Assembly (NCBI GenBank): GCA_007922225.1
Contig: ML679960.1
Location: 6,736,844 to 6,800,843, forward strand
Length of the DNA: 64,000 nt
Direction of reading: 5' to 3'
DNA from: Emydura subglobosa
Lineage: Eukaryota > Chordata > Testudines > Chelidae
In this document: positions 59,881 through 64,000 of the stretch, in pieces
Layout of the letters: each line of letters opens with the position of its first letter
Position numbering within the stretch: position 1 is the first letter of the stretch
Notes under the pieces: generated by a model
Database searches by the model: none
Told to the model about the DNA's origin: nothing
Seen by the model: the letters and a program-made list of their open reading frames with translations, nothing else
Made by a program: the position numbers and the translations under genes

Positions 59881-62234
59881 CTTCTCCCTTATGTCCCATT
59901 TTAAGATGTTAAGTAGGCGTAAAGTGGTGCTTAGATCTGGTGCAGGTGAATTTCATCCATTAAGAATACGGTATGACTGCAAGCACTGATGTTCAATCCT
60001 ATCTAACAGTAACGGGAGGTAGTCTAGCCACAAGTTCACTGCAGCCTGTGGGAGTATGCTCTATTCAGTAGCTGAGCCAGGGCTGGGGTAATCAGAGAGC
60101 TGGAGTTAAAATAAGGAAAAACTGTAGCCTGTCATGCAAAACATCTGCAGATATTGATTCAGGATTTCTTTGTTGCTCATTGCCACAGGTGCGTGAAAGT
60201 TCGCCTTCCCTGGGATGGAATGGTAGGGCAGAAAAAAATTACCTTCTTTCTTCGAGTCCTAATCTTCCCCTTAAATATGTTCACACATAAAACAGGACAG
60301 AATTGAATATTTAACCAGTACTATAAACAGGTAGAAAGAAGCTCAGAGGAAAAAGTCAAAAGCTACATCTCCATGTGTATGGGTGATTGCAAGTGTTCTC
60401 AGATGTTGATGTCTGACAATGCATAATATTTTTCCCCTTTGCTATAAAAAATCATGTAATATACTGCATATATAGTACTATTTAGTATATGAAGACTGTG
60501 TTCACCCATTCCCATTCTGAAAATGTGCCAGTTCCTTAGTGTATGAAATGGAAAGCTACGGTAGGTTATAAAAATCTGATGGATGATTTAGGTGGCTGTA
60601 AGCAATAAACGCTGAGCTCTGCAGAAACTACTAAAAGCAAAAACGCAAGTGATTTACTAGCAATTTAAAGCACACGAGATTTGTACTGCATGAGGCCCTC
60701 AGGCCCATCACTTCTCTGCAGTAATGGGAAACAATATTTTGCTGAAAAATGGCACGATTAATTTCAAACTTGTGCTGTAAAATATAAAGGCAGCCTAGTT
60801 TCTTCTTTTCAAAGAAGCAGCTTGCGTGTATCTTATTCAAATTGCAGGTGGATGTTTTTTGTTTTTTTTTTAAAAAGATATAATTAAGATCTCTTGACTG
60901 TGCTTTGTCAATAGGAAAGAATTCATTCAAGGCAGTTAAAACCAGTCAGATTTTAATGATGGTGATCTCACTGATCCACCAAATTCATCTAAATTTTCAA
61001 CAGTAGGACAAATGGCCAAATTCACCAGATGTCCATTTAACTATTTGATGTCCATTAACTCCACTGTACTTTTACTGATAGGTAAATACTATATTTTTAA
61101 ATAGTAATGGCCATCCCATTATGCATGACTGTTAATAAATCCAGTAAACCTGTCAAGCATAATGTCATTTTTTTAGAGGGGTTTAGTAATGAAAGCCTAG
61201 AGGTTTCAGATACTTGGTGTGATTCAGATAAGTATCCATCCATCTGAGATGTTTATCCTGAGCTTCTCTGAAATGTCAGACTGTGACTTCACCTTAAAGT
61301 GTGGTTCTGTTTTGAAAGTGACTCTGTAAAGCTGGTGTACTGGGGCCCAGGGTGAATTTGCAAGGCTGTAAAGCTAGATAAAAACATATTTTTCTTTGTA
61401 AACTATCAAATTTGATCTGGAGTCAGTGAGGGACACTAAATGTGCAACATCACAATGCCATTCTCAGAGCAAAATAGCACTTGAATTCCTCAAGGTTAAC
61501 CCAGCTCTGGTTCTTCAGACACAGTTTGTTTCCAACATAGTTCTGCTACCTTAATTAATCATTTTCCTTCTCCACTCCCAAAACCAGGGTCAGCAGCAGA
61601 TTCTTTTTGGAAGTAGTCAGAGAAGTGACTGCTTTCTTATGATAGAAAGTTAGCTTAAGTTCATGGGACCAGATATCCTATTTCCTATTTTGGTATCAAC
61701 AGCTGAGCAGTGGGATTTATTAGCCTCTTTAATGGGCTACACTGGAGCTGAGTTGTTCAAATTTTAGTGGCGTATTAGACCACCCTAAAAATGTATCCCA
61801 TAGTGTACCATGCCCTTCTGAAACTCCTGCACATGCAAGATCCCTTCCTTCTCACTATTTCTGAGCCTCCTCAGTATCCGCTCCTGCCTAATGTTCATGG
61901 CTTCTTTCAGTTGCAGAAAGGATTCGTCAGTAATGCAGTGGCTATTATAAGAAATAAAGATATCCTAAAGTGCTGTCCCTGGACAGGCACATGTATAGAT
62001 ACAAATTGTACTCACACATTTGCTAATGAAGATGAAAATCCTGTGGTAGACAATGAAAAAATAATTCCTTCTGATTTTTTTCTTTTTTGGTCCCTGGTTG
62101 ACTTCTGAGTGAAGACACACCAAACAGATACTTGGAAAGAATTCTCTGCAGTAACTCAGAGCTCTACCCATCAAATGTTCCATCGCCAGCCTTTGGAAAT
62201 TTTTGCTATTCACAGTCACAGACAGGCGACATGC
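59881..62234. other. Non-coding stretch, no gene seen
   Basis: Open frames at 60631-60930 (minus) and 61791-62108 (plus) carry no recognisable domain. No repeat is recognised. Confidence 0.45.
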
Positions 62235-62578
62235 CATTATAGGCAATCTCATCACAACATCCCATCCATAAATTTATCAAGCTCAGTCTTGAAACAAATT
62301 AGGTTTTTTTGCCCCCACTGCTTCCCTTGGAAGACTATTCCATAACTTCAGTCCTCTGATGGTTAGAAACCATCTAATTTCAAGCCCAAACTTGTTGATG
62401 GTGAGTTTATATCTATTTGTTCTTATGTCAATATTGGCACTTAACTTACATAACTTTTCTCTCTCCCTGGTGTTGATCCCTCTGATGTACTTATAGAGAG
62501 TAATCATATCTCCTCTCAGCCTTCATTTGGTTAGGTTAAACAAACTAAGCTCCTTGAGCTACTCATACACAATAGCCA
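62235..62578 (-). mobile_element. CR1 LINE fragment, 3' region
   Basis: CATAAATTTATCAAGCTCAG, CTTCCCTTGGAAGACTATTC, CTCTGATGGTTAGAAACCAT and AGTAATCATATCTCCTCTCA follow the recalled turtle CR1 3' region in reverse complement. The minus strand still encodes RGLKLWNSLPREAVGAKK, which matches the CR1 ORF2 WNSLPxEVVEA segment. The octamer tail itself is not seen at the left edge. Confidence 0.75.
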
Positions 62579-62689
62579 GATTTATAGCTGTGGAGATGCA
62601 ACTGGTGCAGGATTGAGTGTTTGTCAAGATATCCAGGCCAATATCTAGGCCATTGTTGTACCTTTCATATCTGTGCTTTGTATGGTGGT

Positions 62690-62900
62690 GGGTCAAAGTA
62701 GTTGCCAGGGAGCCCAGAGAGTAGGAGAAGGATGTAATAGTTAGGATAAGAGATCATATGGGCCTGGATGAAAGTTTTGGGTGTCTGGAGAGAAGGGAAA
62801 AATTATTAGAAAAAATATTAGAAATATTATGTAGGAAGATATGGCAAGATTTGTCATGGATGTGTGGGATAAGACAGAGCAAAAAATGGAGTGGACTGTG
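62690..62900 (-). mobile_element. L2-clade LINE, reverse-transcriptase fragment
   Basis: The minus strand reads HIHDKSCHIFLHNISNIF, which fits the HIQSITKSCRFFLYNISRI block of L2 reverse transcriptases. It is followed by a KTFIQAHMISYPNYY-like version of KTLVHALIISRLDYC. It aligns with part of the copy at 54418-55330 on the same strand. Confidence 0.6.
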
Positions 62901-64000
62901 GTAGCACATTAGAGTTTCACTGTTTCCTCTGCAAGAACCATTAATTAATTTCCTATTTTTTGTGTGTGGTTCTTTCAAATGGAAATTGGGAAGAAAAGCA
63001 TTTTTTTAAAAGTAAGAAAATGTGGGTTAAAAACCATTAAATTTGGAAGTTCCTGAAAACATTTTAATTCCCTTTAAAATTGATCATTTATCAAGATGAT
63101 GGTGTTCCTTTAACTCTGGATATTGGGCTGCATATCACAAATATTGTTAAAGTGAAAACTAAGTGTGCTTGTCTTAATCTTTTTTAAAAAACAGTATTAG
63201 AATGACTATAGTTCAGAGTAAAAATCTTTGCTTTCATTACAAGGTTTTGTTACAAAAATTGTTAATGATATCCAAACAGATGCTAAGTCCTCCGTGCTTC
63301 CACCAGCCCAGACAAATGGTGGACAAACGTACAAAATATCTGTTCTCAAGATTATTTTCAGCTTCTTCAATTATGTTGTTTCGGGAACTTACCATACTGA
63401 CCAAATAAAACTCCACATGTTAAATAATTTTCAATATGTACTGTGGACTGCTACAAAAATGCATAGAGTACAATCCAAACTAGTGAAAGCAGAGATTTGA
63501 TTGTACAGCAAACATAAGGGAACCAGGTTTCATGTGACTTTTTTCATTAATATGGATGTAAAATCTATAGGAGTGTCTTTATGCGTGCTCAAAAATCCAC
63601 ATTTGTCCATGCAAATCAAATAACTGCATGCCCAATAGCATGAACTGTGCATGCAAATATCGAAGTTGCTTGCCCAGACAGAGGTGCCTGAAAATTGCAC
63701 AGCTGTATTATTGGAGACTCTTAGAAAATGCCCCCCCTCCCCCCCCAGACTCTTATCCCAAATTGCCATAAATAAAAATAACTTTTTTTTTCCCTTTTAA
63801 AATTATCTTCAAAGTCTTGCATAGGATTTTGACTGTAAAACTCCTGTTAATGTCAGATGGGCAGATTTTTCCCTTTTGTACCGTAAGTCCACAGAGGGTT
63901 TTATTTTTTTAATGAAGGTTGTTGAAAACTTGACCCCACAGAATTTATCTTGAATAAAATTTCTTTCTACATTTCAGAATGATCCCAGATTTTTTTAAAA
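62901..64000. other. Non-coding stretch, no gene seen
   Basis: Simple C-rich tracts lie at 63731-63746. Two overlapping short plus-strand frames (63202-63500) show no protein features. Confidence 0.45.

Noticed and set aside
61791..62108. 105-codon plus-strand open frame
   Set aside because: No recognisable domain; biased towards the features of random AT-rich translation.
1..64000. CRISPR array, operon, ribosome-binding sites or prokaryotic mobile system
   Set aside because: Repeat content, low coding density and LINE families are vertebrate; no regularly spaced repeats occur.

Overview
The window looks like a gene-poor, AT-rich stretch of a reptile nuclear genome, most likely a turtle, either intergenic or inside a very large intron. 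No complete protein-coding gene, rRNA gene, functional tRNA gene, CRISPR array or bacterial-type operon is visible. The turtle call rests on repeats: truncated CR1 LINEs whose reverse complements read through the familiar reptile/bird CR1 3' end, L2-clade LINE relics, an RTE-clade LINE relic, PIF/Harbinger-like elements with ends like GGGCTTGTCTACA, and many short palindromic repeats centred on 'CCATTGAAGTCAATGG'-like cores. Family names come from recalled consensus patterns, not a database search. A crocodilian is the main alternative.

Layout. 1-9.3 kb: mostly unique AT-rich DNA, a short palindromic element (3.1-3.4 kb), L2 3' ends, a possible minus-strand terminal coding exon (5.35-5.53 kb), a G-poor C/A-rich block beside a tRNA-like patch (6.1-6.3 kb), an L2 reverse-transcriptase relic (7.1-7.4 kb) and a CR1 scrap. 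9.3-11.6 kb: a 2.3 kb PIF/Harbinger-like relic carrying a broken Myb/SANT-like DNA-binding domain. 11.9-12.4 kb: CR1 reverse-transcriptase relic. 12.4-20 kb: mostly unique DNA with palindromic repeats. 20.0-20.15 kb: a 113-bp hAT-like MITE with an 8-bp target duplication. 20.9-23.8 kb: a ~340-bp direct duplication, one copy of which carries a 28-bp microinversion. 27.9-30.7 kb: the RTE LINE relic ending in a (GT)n tail. 34.2-34.7 kb: a nested cluster of palindromic elements. 35.7-36.4 and 39.5-40.6 kb: two minus-strand CR1 copies. 37.8-38.4 kb: L2 C-terminal relic. 41.4-41.8 kb: the longest open frame (161 codons), unrecognised. 42-52 kb: L2 3' ends, MITEs (one with intact TTA target duplications), CR1 fragments and a CR1-like 3' end. 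53.4-53.5 kb: a (GT)n array broken by a 10-N assembly gap. 54.4-55.3 kb: a minus-strand L2 copy. 57.9-58.1 kb: a well-preserved CR1 3' end. 62.2-62.9 kb: CR1 and L2 relics.

No genes work together here: the content is a layered record of transposon insertion and decay. The points most worth a second look are the duplication with an internal 28-bp flip, the Harbinger Myb-domain relic, the RTE relic with its lost catalytic aspartate, and the 58-codon exon-like frame at 5.4 kb.
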